Origin: VGTK01 sp046327915
Lineage (GTDB): Bacteria; Desulfobacterota; Binatia; UBA12015
Assembly: GCA_046327915.1 (NCBI GenBank)
Contig: JAXLXO010000004.1
Coordinates: forward strand, 328,723 to 392,722
DNA length: 64,000 nucleotides
Reading direction: 5' to 3'
Numbering within the stretch: the stretch's first letter is position 1; each line of letters starts with the position of its first letter. Of this stretch, positions 26,984 to 34,959 are shown piece by piece. A program made the position numbers and the translations under genes. A model generated the notes under the pieces. That model worked only from the letters and a program-made list of their open reading frames with translations, was not told the origin of the DNA and did not search any database.

Positions 26984-28620
26984 TGCGCACGCCCGCCGGC
27001 CGCCGCACCGCGATCGTTCTCTCGCTGCTGCTCGCGACGCTCGCCTGCGCCTGCTCCGACGCACCGTCGAGCGCACCCGCCGCGCCTCCGAACGTGCTGT
27101 GGATCGTCGCCGACGACATGAGCTTCGAGCTCGGCGCCTTCGGCGACGGCGTCGCACGCACGCCGAACCTCGACCGTCTCGCGAACGAGGGCGTGCGCTA
27201 CCCGAACGCGTTCGCGACCGCGGGCGTGTGCTCGCCGAGCCGCGCCGCGCTCATGACGGGCATGTACGCGACGTCGATCGGCGCGCAGCACATGCGCAGC
27301 ATCAACGCCGGCTACTACCCGGTGCCGCCGCCGGACGTGAGGACCTTCACCGAGTACCTGCGCGCCGCGGGCTACTGGGCGAGCAGTCAGGGCAAGCTCG
27401 ACTACCAGTTCACCGAGGTCTTCGACCACGCGCCGATCACCAACTGGGACGACGCGAACGGCGACTGGCACGGCCGCGCGCCGGGGCAGCCGTTCTTCGC
27501 GCACGTCACGATCTTCGACACGCACGAGAGCCAGCTCTTCGGCACGAAGCCGCTCACCACCGACCCGGCGAGCGTCGTCGTTCCGCCGTACTACCCCGAC
27601 ACCGAAGCCGTGCGGCGCGACTTCGCGCGCCACTACGACAACGTTGCGAGCCTCGACGCGAAGGTCGGCCACCTGCTCGACATGCTCGACGCGGAGGGGC
27701 TCGCGGAGAACACCGTCGTGCTCTTCTTCCCCGACAATGGCCGAGGCCTGCCGCGCGACAAGCGCTGGACCTACGACGGCGGCATCCACCTGCCGCTCAT
27801 CGTGCGCTGGCCGGGGCACCTGCAGCCCGGAACGATCGACGAGCGTCTCGTGAGCTACGTCGACTTCGCGCCGACGGCGCTGGCGCTCGCCGGCGTTCCG
27901 GTGCCGCCCAACATGCAGGGCCGCGTCTTCCTCGGTCCCGACGCCGACCCCGAACCCGAGTTCGTGTTCGCGGCGGCCGATCGCCACGACGAGGCGCGCG
28001 ACCGCATCCGCGCGGTGCGCGACAAGCGCTTCAAGTACCTGCGCAACTACCAGCCCGAAACGCCGTACGGACAGTCGATCGCGTTCCGCAACAACCTCGC
28101 GACGATGCAGGAGATCTTCCGCCTGCACGACGAAGGTCTGCTGCTGCCGCCGGCCGACTGGTACTACCGCGCGACCAAGCCGGTCGAGGAGCTCTACGAC
28201 ACGCAGAGCGATCCGTTCGAGCTCGACGACCTCGCCGACCGTCCGGAGCAGCAGGAGCGCCTCGCACGCATGCGCGCCGCGCACGAACGGTGGGTCGCCG
28301 ACACCGGCGATCTCGGCGCGGTCCCCGAGTCCGAGCTGAAGGAGCGCTTCTGGCCCGGCGGCGTGCAGCCCGTGACGCCGCCACCGTCGATCGAGCCCGC
28401 GGGCGGCACGTTCGACGGCCCGGTCGACGTCGCGATCCGCTCCGACGTGGACGGCGCGTCGCTCGCGTACACGCTCGATCCCGGCGACGACGCGCACTGG
28501 CTGCTCTACACGCGGCCCGTCCGCCTCGCGGCCGGAAGCACGCTGCGCGCGCGCGCCGTGCGCTACGGCTGGGCCGACAGCGCCGACGCGAGCGCGACGT
28601 TCGCGATCGGCGGACGCTGA
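26983..28620 (+). CDS. Secreted lipoprotein sulfatase with C-terminal beta-sandwich domain
   Basis: A 545-residue type I sulfatase. The lipoprotein signal ends near Cys22/Cys24 (LLATLACAC). The metal site is IVADDMSFELG, the formylglycine site is Cys83 in CSPSRAALMTG, and FFPDNGRGLPRDKRW supplies the second metal ligands. It resembles the heparan-sulfatase-like branch (S1_8). Residues about 465-545 (PPSIEPAGGTFDGPVDVAI, GASLAYTLD) form an extra domain like the CHB_HEX_C beta-sandwich found at the ends of secreted hydrolases. The ATG overlaps the TetR stop, so it is expressed with its regulator. It is the only one of the four sulfatases here with this appended domain. Confidence 0.92.
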   Translation: MRTPAGRRTAIVLSLLLATLACACSDAPSSAPAAPPNVLWIVADDMSFELGAFGDGVARTPNLDRLANEGVRYPNAFATAGVCSPSRAALMTGMYATSIGAQHMRSINAGYYPVPPPDVRTFTEYLRAAGYWASSQGKLDYQFTEVFDHAPITNWDDANGDWHGRAPGQPFFAHVTIFDTHESQLFGTKPLTTDPASVVVPPYYPDTEAVRRDFARHYDNVASLDAKVGHLLDMLDAEGLAENTVVLFFPDNGRGLPRDKRWTYDGGIHLPLIVRWPGHLQPGTIDERLVSYVDFAPTALALAGVPVPPNMQGRVFLGPDADPEPEFVFAAADRHDEARDRIRAVRDKRFKYLRNYQPETPYGQSIAFRNNLATMQEIFRLHDEGLLLPPADWYYRATKPVEELYDTQSDPFELDDLADRPEQQERLARMRAAHERWVADTGDLGAVPESELKERFWPGGVQPVTPPPSIEPAGGTFDGPVDVAIRSDVDGASLAYTLDPGDDAHWLLYTRPVRLAAGSTLRARAVRYGWADSADASATFAIGGR

Positions 28621-28639
28621 GCGCGCGGCCGGCGCCCGC

Positions 28640-29134
28640 TCAGCGCAGCCACTCGACGACGACGCCGCGGCGCTTCGCGCCGATCTCGATCTCCAGGTCG
28701 GCGCCGACGTGCGCCCCGAGCAGCGACGCGCCGAGCGGCGACTGCGGCGTCACCACCGTGACCGTCACGCCGCCCGCGTCGATGGTCTCGCCGCCGCCCG
28801 CGGGAGCGAGCAGGTAGACCAGCTCCCGGTCGTCCTCGTCGACGAGCCCGACCAGCGCGCCCGCGTGCACCGGCTCGTCCTCGTCGAAGTCGCGCGCCTC
28901 CAGCGCGGCCAGCGCCGCGACCGCGTCGCGCAGCGTCTCGGCGCGCTCGGCGAGGCCGCGCGCGAGGTACTGCTGCTCGACGGCGCGCATGTCCTTCGAG
29001 TGCTCCTGCTTCGACTCGCCGTGCGTCGCGCCCATCTGCGCGGACTTCTGCGACGCGACCAGGGCCTCGTAGCGCGCGGCGAGGCGCGCGTGCAGCGCCG
29101 CGATCAGCGCCTGCTTGTCGATCTTCGGGGGCAT
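28640..29134 (-). CDS. GreA/GreB-family transcription elongation factor-like protein
   Basis: A 164-residue protein. The N-terminal helical hairpin (KQALIAALHARLAARYEALV, then ATHGESKQEHSKDMRAVEQQYLARG) is followed by a C-terminal FKBP-like Gre domain ending TPQSPLGASLLGAHVGADLEIEIG. Gre factors enter the RNA polymerase secondary channel to rescue backtracked complexes. This subfamily is distinct from true GreA and widespread in proteobacteria, and its tip acidic pair is not clearly identifiable, so it may modulate rather than cleave. It is divergent from the tgt-type gene, with about 100 nt between starts. Confidence 0.82.
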   Translation of the reverse strand: MPPKIDKQALIAALHARLAARYEALVASQKSAQMGATHGESKQEHSKDMRAVEQQYLARGLAERAETLRDAVAALAALEARDFDEDEPVHAGALVGLVDEDDRELVYLLAPAGGGETIDAGGVTVTVVTPQSPLGASLLGAHVGADLEIEIGAKRRGVVVEWLR

Positions 29135-29236
29135 GCCGGTACGCGGACGTTAGCGTCCCGCGTGCGCGCGCGCTCGCACGGGACGCCGCGGTGCGCGGTC
29201 GCGGCGCGCGGCGCGGACGGCTAGACACGCCGGTCG

Positions 29237-31273
29237 ATGCACCGCCTGCGCTTCGAGCTCGAGGCGACCGCGCCCGGATCGTCCGCGCGCGCGGGACGCC
29301 TGCACACGCTGCACGGCGAGGTGCTCACGCCCGTGTTCATGCCGGTGGGCACGCAGGCGACCGTCAAGGGCCTGCCGGTGGAGGACCTGATCGAGTCCGG
29401 CGCGCAGGTCCTGCTCGCGAACGCGTACCACCTGCTGCTGCGGCCGGGACCCGAGGTCTTCCGGCACGTCGGCGGCATCCACCGCTTCATGAACTGGCAG
29501 CGCCCGATCCTGACGGACTCCGGCGGCTTCCAGGTGTTCTCGCTGCCCAACGAGCGCGTCATCACCGAGGACGGCGCCGTCTTCAAGAGCTACGTCGACG
29601 GGCGCACGATCGTGCTCAGCCCGGAGCACAGCATCGCCACGCAGCTCGCGATCGGCAGCGACATGCTGATGGCGATGGACGTCTGCGTGCCCTCGACGTC
29701 GGACCACGACACGGCTGCCGCGGCCATGGAGCGCACGCACCGCTGGGCGGCGCGCAGCCTCGACGCGCGCGGCGACGCGCCGCAGGCGCTGTTCGGCATC
29801 GTGCAGGGCGCGTGCTTCGACGACCTGCGCCGCGAGAGCGCCGACGTGCTCACGCGGATGACGTTCGACGGCTTCGCGGTCGGCGGGCTCGCGGTCGGCG
29901 AGACCAGGCACGAACGCGAGCGCTGCACGGCGCTGGTCACGGCGCTGCTGCCGCAGGATCGTCCGCGCTATCTGATGGGCGTCGGCACGCCGATCGACCT
30001 GCTCGAGGCGGTCGATCGCGGCATCGACATGTTCGACTGCACGATCCCGTCGTCGCTCGCGAAGCAGGGCGTGGTCTACACGTCCACGGGACGCTTCGCG
30101 CTGTCGCGCGGCGTCTACAAGCTCGCCGACGTGCCGGTCGACGCGCAGTGCCCCTGCTCCACCTGCGCGACCTACTCGCGGGCGTATCTGCACCACCTGA
30201 TCAAGGCCGGCGAGCCGCTCGCGTGGACGCTGCTGACGCGCCACAACCTGCGCTTCTACCACGACCTGATGGCGGCGATGCGCGCGGCGATCCTCGACGG
30301 CACGTTCGCCGCGCTGCGCGACGAGCGGCGACCTCTGCTCGAGCGCATCGACGACGAGCACCCCGCGATCGTTCCCGTCGTGCGGCGGCGGCGCCGCGGC
30401 GAGGACGTGCTGGCGCGCTTCGACGTGCGCATCGCGGAGGAAGGACACGCGAGCATCGTCGACCGCGCGTCGGGCGAGATCATGCACGCGGGGCTCGACC
30501 CGCAGACCGAGGCGCGCGCTCTCTACGTCGAGCAGTCGCGTCTGGCGGAGCGCCTGCGCGAGACGGCGACGGAGCCGCTGGTGATCTGGGACGTCGGGCT
30601 CGGCGCCGCGCACAACGCGATGGCGGCGATCGAATGCATCGAGGCCGGTGACGAGACGCAGCGTCCGGTGCACCTCGTCAGCTTCGAGAACGACGTCGCG
30701 TCGCTGCGGCTCGCGCTGCGCAACGGCCCGCGCTTCCCGCACCTGCGCGGCCCGGCGCCGGGCAAGCTGCTGCGCTTCGGCGAGTGGCGCGCGGAGGAGA
30801 CGCCGCTGGTGTGGACGCTGCTGGAGGGCGACTTCCTCGAGCGCATGGGCGAGGCACCGCCACCCGACCTGATCTTCTGGGATCCGTTCTCGCCGAAGAC
30901 CGACACGCCGCTCTGGACGCTCGACTGCTTCGAGCGCGTGTTCGCCGCGTGCGCCGACCGCGACGTCGAGCTGTTCACGTACTCTACGTCGACCGCGATC
31001 CGCGCGGCGCTGGTCGCGGCGGGATTCGTGATCGCGCGCGGCGCGCCGACGGGACCGAAGGCGGAGACCACGCTCGCAATGACGCCTGCCGCGTTCGCGC
31101 ACGCGGCGCGGCGCGGGCGCGACCCGTTCGGCGCCGAGTGGCTCGACCGCTGGCGCCGCAGCGACGCGCGCTGGCCGTCCGACGTCACGGCCGAAACGCG
31201 CGACGCCTTCGCCGAGCGCATCCTCGGCGCGCTGCAGCTGCGCGGTACGGGGTCCCGTCAAGCCAGCGAGTGA
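29237..31273 (+). CDS. tRNA-guanine transglycosylase fused to an MnmC-type methyltransferase
   Basis: A 678-residue two-domain protein. Residues 1-370 are a bacterial Tgt: general acid/base Asp94 in DSGGFQV, nucleophile Asp267 in DMFDCTIP, the bacterial substrate loop GGLAVGE, and zinc ligands Cys305, Cys307, Cys310, His336. The tRNA-contact motif reads TIPSSLAKQG rather than the common MPTRNARNG. Residues about 430-660 are a SAM methyltransferase of the MnmC1/DUF752 type (DVGLGAAHNAMAA; FWDPFSPKTDTPLW). Tgt swaps G34 for preQ1; MnmC1 methylates aminomethyl-uridine-34, so both domains act at the anticodon wobble position. A GGCTAG promoter-like element lies 12-18 nt upstream. The 3' end overlaps yaeQ by 16 nt, tail to tail. 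Confidence 0.9.
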   Translation: MHRLRFELEATAPGSSARAGRLHTLHGEVLTPVFMPVGTQATVKGLPVEDLIESGAQVLLANAYHLLLRPGPEVFRHVGGIHRFMNWQRPILTDSGGFQVFSLPNERVITEDGAVFKSYVDGRTIVLSPEHSIATQLAIGSDMLMAMDVCVPSTSDHDTAAAAMERTHRWAARSLDARGDAPQALFGIVQGACFDDLRRESADVLTRMTFDGFAVGGLAVGETRHERERCTALVTALLPQDRPRYLMGVGTPIDLLEAVDRGIDMFDCTIPSSLAKQGVVYTSTGRFALSRGVYKLADVPVDAQCPCSTCATYSRAYLHHLIKAGEPLAWTLLTRHNLRFYHDLMAAMRAAILDGTFAALRDERRPLLERIDDEHPAIVPVVRRRRRGEDVLARFDVRIAEEGHASIVDRASGEIMHAGLDPQTEARALYVEQSRLAERLRETATEPLVIWDVGLGAAHNAMAAIECIEAGDETQRPVHLVSFENDVASLRLALRNGPRFPHLRGPAPGKLLRFGEWRAEETPLVWTLLEGDFLERMGEAPPPDLIFWDPFSPKTDTPLWTLDCFERVFAACADRDVELFTYSTSTAIRAALVAAGFVIARGAPTGPKAETTLAMTPAAFAHAARRGRDPFGAEWLDRWRRSDARWPSDVTAETRDAFAERILGALQLRGTGSRQASE

Positions 31274-31797
31274 CGCTCGACGGTGCCGGTCAGCGTCGCG
31301 TCGCCGACGGTGACGTAGAGCGTGCGGTCGGTCACGGTCACGCCGAGCTTCATGCGACGCTCGAGTCGCGCCGCGAGCTCCGCGAGCAGCGCACGATCGA
31401 CGGCATGGATCTCGAGCGCGTCGGCCTTGTGGATGCGCTCGCTCTCGAGCTGACGCACCAGCAACGCGGGATCCTTGTGCGTGTAGACCGCGACGCGCGG
31501 CGCCGCCTTGCTCGCCTTGTGCAGCCGCGTCGCGTCGGGTGAGCCGACCTCGATCCACGCCTGCAGCGCGCCCGTCAGGTCGCGCACCATCAGCGCCGGC
31601 TCGTCGGGCTCGGCGAGACCGCGCGACATCTCCAGCCCTTCCGTGTACTCGAGGCAGTACGCGAGCACGCGCGTCAGCAGATATTCCGCCGTCTCCGACG
31701 GATGGCGCGCCGCGCGCAGCGCGAGCGTCGCGTAGACGCCGCGGTCGACGTCGGAGAGCTCGACCTCGAAGCTGTAGACGGTCGCGTTCAGCGCCAC
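31258..31797 (-). CDS. yaeQ: YaeQ family protein
   Basis: A 179-residue protein matching the YaeQ fold family (restriction-endonuclease-like PD-(D/E)XK fold without a proven activity). Typical segments are the N-terminus ALNATVYSFEVELSDVDRGVY, then LRAARHPSETAEYLLTRVLAYCLEY, and GSPDATRLHKASKAAPRVAVYTHKDP. The start is GTG 31797. E. coli YaeQ has been linked to transcription antitermination through suppression of RfaH loss, but the molecular role is unsettled. It is convergent with the Tgt-MnmC gene. Confidence 0.93.
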   Translation of the reverse strand: MALNATVYSFEVELSDVDRGVYATLALRAARHPSETAEYLLTRVLAYCLEYTEGLEMSRGLAEPDEPALMVRDLTGALQAWIEVGSPDATRLHKASKAAPRVAVYTHKDPALLVRQLESERIHKADALEIHAVDRALLAELAARLERRMKLGVTVTDRTLYVTVGDATLTGTVERHSLA

Positions 31798-31834
31798 GGC
31801 GTCGGTGTCCTGCGGGCGTGCGGACGGACCGGCG

Positions 31835-33013
31835 TCAATTGCGCGCCGCGATCGAGACCACGTCCGCGGGCTGCGCCGTCGTCAAGTAGCTGCGCGCCGC
31901 CTCGTCGCCCTGCAGCTCGGCGAGGAAGAACGCCGTCACGTACGCCTGTCCGATCGCGATGCCCTCGTCGATCGGCAGGTACGTGAACGCCTCGCCCGGC
32001 ACGGTCTGCCGCACGCCCTCGCCGCAGCCGGGCGTGAAGTTGTCGCCGAGGTGGCAGATGTTCGAGAACGACCAGTGGCCCGCGTCGGCGACCTCGACCT
32101 TGCGGATCGGACCCGGCGCCTGGTCGAAGTTGAGACGGATGAACTGGTTGCCGATCTCGCCGATGCTGTTGTCCTCGCGCGCGACCAGATAGAGCACCGG
32201 CTGCCCGATGCCGCTCATCGACACGCCGGTGAGCAGCGGGTTCTCGAACGGTGCCGCGATGCCGAGCCCGGCGACGAAGCGCTTGTCGTCCTGCAGCACG
32301 AGCCCGGTCGTGACCGAGCCGAAGCTGTGTCCGAAGACGCCGAGGCGGCTCTCGTCGAGCGCGCCGCGCAGCGACGCGGGCAGCTGCTCCGCGCCGTTCG
32401 TGCCGGCCAGCAGCGCCGTCGTGACGAAGCGGATGTCGGCGGCGCGGACCTGCAGCACGTCGGTGGTGAGCGGCAGCGTCGGGTCGAACAGCGTGTCGCC
32501 GGCGTGGTCGGGTGCCGCGACGACGAAGCCGTGGCTCGCGAGACGCTCCGCGATCGAGAAGCTCGAGAAGCGGAAGCACTCGAAGCAGTGCGAGAACACC
32601 AGCAGCGGGTAGCCGTCCTTCGTGCTCGCCGGTGCGGCGTCGCGCGCGGCGTGCGTGCGGCGGCTCGGTCCCGGATCGGGCGACTCGGCGAGCAGCGCCG
32701 CGTAGCGTGCGCGATCGTCGGCCGACGCGAAGAAGTCCTCGACCGGCGCGCCCTTCTCGGCCGCGGCGCGCGCGCTCGCGACCGCGGGATACCAGACCTC
32801 GACGGTCAGCGAGCGTCCCCGCGCCTGATCGGTGAGAACGATCGTCGTGCTCGCGGGCGGGTACGGACCGGCCCCGTCGGGCGCCGCGGCGCCGCCGCCC
32901 GAGGACGTGCTGCCGCAGCCCCACGCCGTGGCGACGATCAGCGCCGCGAGCAGCAGCTTGACGGGACGTCGGTTCCGGTGCGGGAGCGGGTGGCGGCGGG
33001 TCGCGTGCGGCAT
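31835..33013 (-). CDS. Lipoprotein alpha/beta hydrolase, PAF-acetylhydrolase-like
   Basis: A 392-residue secreted esterase. The N-terminal signal ends at a lipobox cysteine (IVATAWGC). The nucleophile elbow is GHSFGS, the oxyanion region is LLVFSHCFECFRFSS, and a conserved His follows in ADAGHWSF. Length and order (VWYPA near the start, then the charge-rich insert) match bacterial PAF-acetylhydrolase II-like and polyester-degrading dienelactone hydrolase relatives. It should cleave short acyl groups from phospholipids or other esters at the envelope. A CTAGCC element (minus GGCTAG, 33025-33030) lies 12 nt upstream of the ATG. It is divergent from the TauD gene. Confidence 0.82.
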   Translation of the reverse strand: MPHATRRHPLPHRNRRPVKLLLAALIVATAWGCGSTSSGGGAAAPDGAGPYPPASTTIVLTDQARGRSLTVEVWYPAVASARAAAEKGAPVEDFFASADDRARYAALLAESPDPGPSRRTHAARDAAPASTKDGYPLLVFSHCFECFRFSSFSIAERLASHGFVVAAPDHAGDTLFDPTLPLTTDVLQVRAADIRFVTTALLAGTNGAEQLPASLRGALDESRLGVFGHSFGSVTTGLVLQDDKRFVAGLGIAAPFENPLLTGVSMSGIGQPVLYLVAREDNSIGEIGNQFIRLNFDQAPGPIRKVEVADAGHWSFSNICHLGDNFTPGCGEGVRQTVPGEAFTYLPIDEGIAIGQAYVTAFFLAELQGDEAARSYLTTAQPADVVSIAARN

Positions 33014-33071
33014 GGGCGCGGGTTCTAGCCGAACCGGCGCGCGCGGAGAAGCCGGGAACGTGCGGCGCCGC

Positions 33072-33100
33072 TTGGCAGGGCCGGAGACCTGGGCTAGGTC
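33072..33100 (+). promoter_or_regulatory. Candidate leaderless promoter of the TauD-like gene
   Basis: TTGGCA (33072-33077), 17 bp, then TAGGTC (33095-33100), with the ATG at 33107. The -10 lies inside GGCTAG, which recurs just before two other start codons here. No Shine-Dalgarno is present in the 6-nt gap. Confidence 0.45.
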
Positions 33101-33106
33101 GGCGGA

Positions 33107-33973
33107 ATGGCGACGACACTCGACGTGAAGCGTCTTTCGGGCTCGCTGGGCGCGGAGATCCGCGGAATCGACGTCGCGAAGGCCGGCCCTGCCGACGCCG
33201 ACGCGATCCTGAAGCTGATCGCCGAGCACCTCGTGCTCTTCTTTCCCGACCAGCACCCGACCCCCGACGAGCACATCGCCTTCGGACGCCTGTTCGGGAA
33301 GCTCGAGGGACACCCCAATCTGGCGATGGACAAGGAGCGCCCCGAGTTCTTCGAGCTGCGCGCCGAGAGCGGCGCCGGAGCCGTCGCCGACGAGTGGCAC
33401 AGCGACTTGACGTGCGCCGCCGAGCCTTCGGTCTACGCGATCCTGCACATGCGCAAGTGCCCGCCGGTCGGCGGCGACACGCTGTGGGCCAGCATGTACA
33501 AGGCGTACGAGGAGCTCTCGCAGCCGATGAAGGACCTCTGCGAAGGTCTCAGCGCGCTGCACGACGCGAGCCCGCACTACACGCCCGAGCGCAAGGCGAT
33601 CCATCCCGTCGTGCGCGTGCACCCGGTGACGGGACGCAAGTCGCTGTTCGTGAACGAGCACTTCACGCGCCGCATCGTCGAGCTGAGCCACGAGGAGAGC
33701 GAGGTGCTGCTCGCGTACTTGACGCGGCACGCGACGCGCGACCGCTTCAGCGTGCGCTACCGCTGGACCGAGGGCACGATCGCGATGTGGGACAATCGCT
33801 GCACGCAGCACCACGTGCTCAACGACTTCGACGGCGAGCGCGTGATCCAGCGCGTGACCGTGATGGGGGATCGTCCGCAGCCCGCGTCGCCGCCGCGCTA
33901 CGTGCCGTACAAGGACAAGTTCACCTCCGGCAGCTGGCGCGACCAGCCGCTGCGGCAGTTCCTGCGCGGGTAG
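33107..33973 (+). CDS. TauD/TfdA-family Fe(II)/2-oxoglutarate dioxygenase
   Basis: A 288-residue non-haem iron oxygenase. The iron triad is His98-x-Asp100 (EWHSDLT) and His235 (WDNRCTQH); Arg249 (VIQRVTV) would bind 2-oxoglutarate. The family hydroxylates taurine, 2,4-D, alkyl sulfates and other small substrates, releasing sulfite, aldehyde or phenol. Sequence alone does not separate these, but ERPEFFELRAESGAGAVADEWH is nearer to the TfdA-like group. It is transcribed alone from an apparent leaderless promoter and ends at a strong hairpin. Confidence 0.9.
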   Translation: MATTLDVKRLSGSLGAEIRGIDVAKAGPADADAILKLIAEHLVLFFPDQHPTPDEHIAFGRLFGKLEGHPNLAMDKERPEFFELRAESGAGAVADEWHSDLTCAAEPSVYAILHMRKCPPVGGDTLWASMYKAYEELSQPMKDLCEGLSALHDASPHYTPERKAIHPVVRVHPVTGRKSLFVNEHFTRRIVELSHEESEVLLAYLTRHATRDRFSVRYRWTEGTIAMWDNRCTQHHVLNDFDGERVIQRVTVMGDRPQPASPPRYVPYKDKFTSGSWRDQPLRQFLRG

Positions 33974-33979
33974 TAGCAA

Positions 33980-34001
33980 CGAGGGGTCACGCGACCCCTC
34001 G
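33980..34001 (+). terminator. Hairpin terminator after the dioxygenase gene
   Basis: CGAGGGGTC-ACGC-GACCCCTCG is a perfect 9-bp stem with a 4-nt loop starting 6 nt after the stop. No T-run follows, as is usual in very GC-rich genomes. A second hairpin, CGCGGC-GAA-GCCGCG, is at 34007-34021. The rest of the interval to 34171 holds only a TAGTAT -10-like hexamer (34157-34162). Confidence 0.6.
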
Positions 34002-34171
34002 CCCCACGCGGCGAAGCCGCGCGGAGCCCCACTCCCCGCGCTCGCTGTCGCTCGGCCGCGCGCGGAGACCCGCGGCCGGGGACCGGCGGCGCGGCAACGG
34101 GCAACGGATCGGGAATGCCGCAGCTCGGCACCCGCGTGGTCCCGGCGCACCGGCCGTAGTATGCAGCCGGG

Positions 34172-34951
34172 ATGCTGATCCTCTTCGAGCACCCGCTGTC
34201 GCCGTACGCGCAGAAGGTCAAGATCGCGCTCTACGAGAAGGGCATCCCGTTCGAGGCGAAGACCCCGGACCTGTTCGGCCAGACCGAGCAGGCCTTCCTC
34301 GACTCGAGCCCGCGCCGCGAGGTGCCGAGCCTGGTCGACGACGGCTTCACCGTCTTCGACTCGACGATCATCCTCGAGTACCTCGAGGATCGCTTCCCCG
34401 AGCCGCGACTGCTGCCGCCGACGCCGCAGGACCGTGCGCGCGTGCGCATGCTCGAGGAGATCTGCGACACGTACTACGAGGCGATCAACTGGGGCATGGC
34501 CGAGATCCTGGTGTTCGGCCGCGCGCAGGGCGAACTGGCGCAGCAGATGACGGCGCGCGCGGCGGAGCAGACCGCGGGCCTGCACCGCTGGCTCGAGCGC
34601 GAGCTCGGCGCGCGCGAGTGGTTCAACGGCGCCGCGTTCGGCTGGGGCGACCTGTGCGTCTACCCGTACGTCGCCGCATCGGCGAACTGGGGATTCGCGG
34701 CACCCGCGGGATCGCGGCTCGCCGCATGGCTGGAGCGCGTCGCGGCGCGCGACGGCACGAAGAAGTGCGCCGAGGCGGTGGCGACGGTGATGGCGTCCTT
34801 CCAGAATCTCGACCCGCTCGTCGAGTCGGGCGTGTTCGTCCGCGAGTACCGCGACCATCGACTGGAGTGGATGATCCGCTCCGGCGGCATCGAGGTCATT
34901 CGCGAGGGGCTCGCCCGGAAGAACATCCGCTTCCACGTCGAGATCGATTGA
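34172..34951 (+). CDS. Glutathione S-transferase family protein
   Basis: A 259-residue protein. The N-terminal thioredoxin-like GST domain contains EHPLSPYAQKVKIALYEKGIPFE, the cis-proline in REVPSLVDDG and the glutathione-binding Ser-Thr in FDSTIILEYLEDRFPEP. The helical C-terminal domain follows (GLHRWLERELGAREWFNG, FGWGDLCVYPYV). SPYAQK places a serine at the usual catalytic N-terminal position (beta/theta-like). A C-terminal extension of about 40 residues is longer than typical. A TesB gene follows by 8 nt, so the two are co-transcribed. Confidence 0.92.
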   Translation: MLILFEHPLSPYAQKVKIALYEKGIPFEAKTPDLFGQTEQAFLDSSPRREVPSLVDDGFTVFDSTIILEYLEDRFPEPRLLPPTPQDRARVRMLEEICDTYYEAINWGMAEILVFGRAQGELAQQMTARAAEQTAGLHRWLERELGAREWFNGAAFGWGDLCVYPYVAASANWGFAAPAGSRLAAWLERVAARDGTKKCAEAVATVMASFQNLDPLVESGVFVREYRDHRLEWMIRSGGIEVIREGLARKNIRFHVEID

Positions 34952-34959
34952 CGCGTGCG

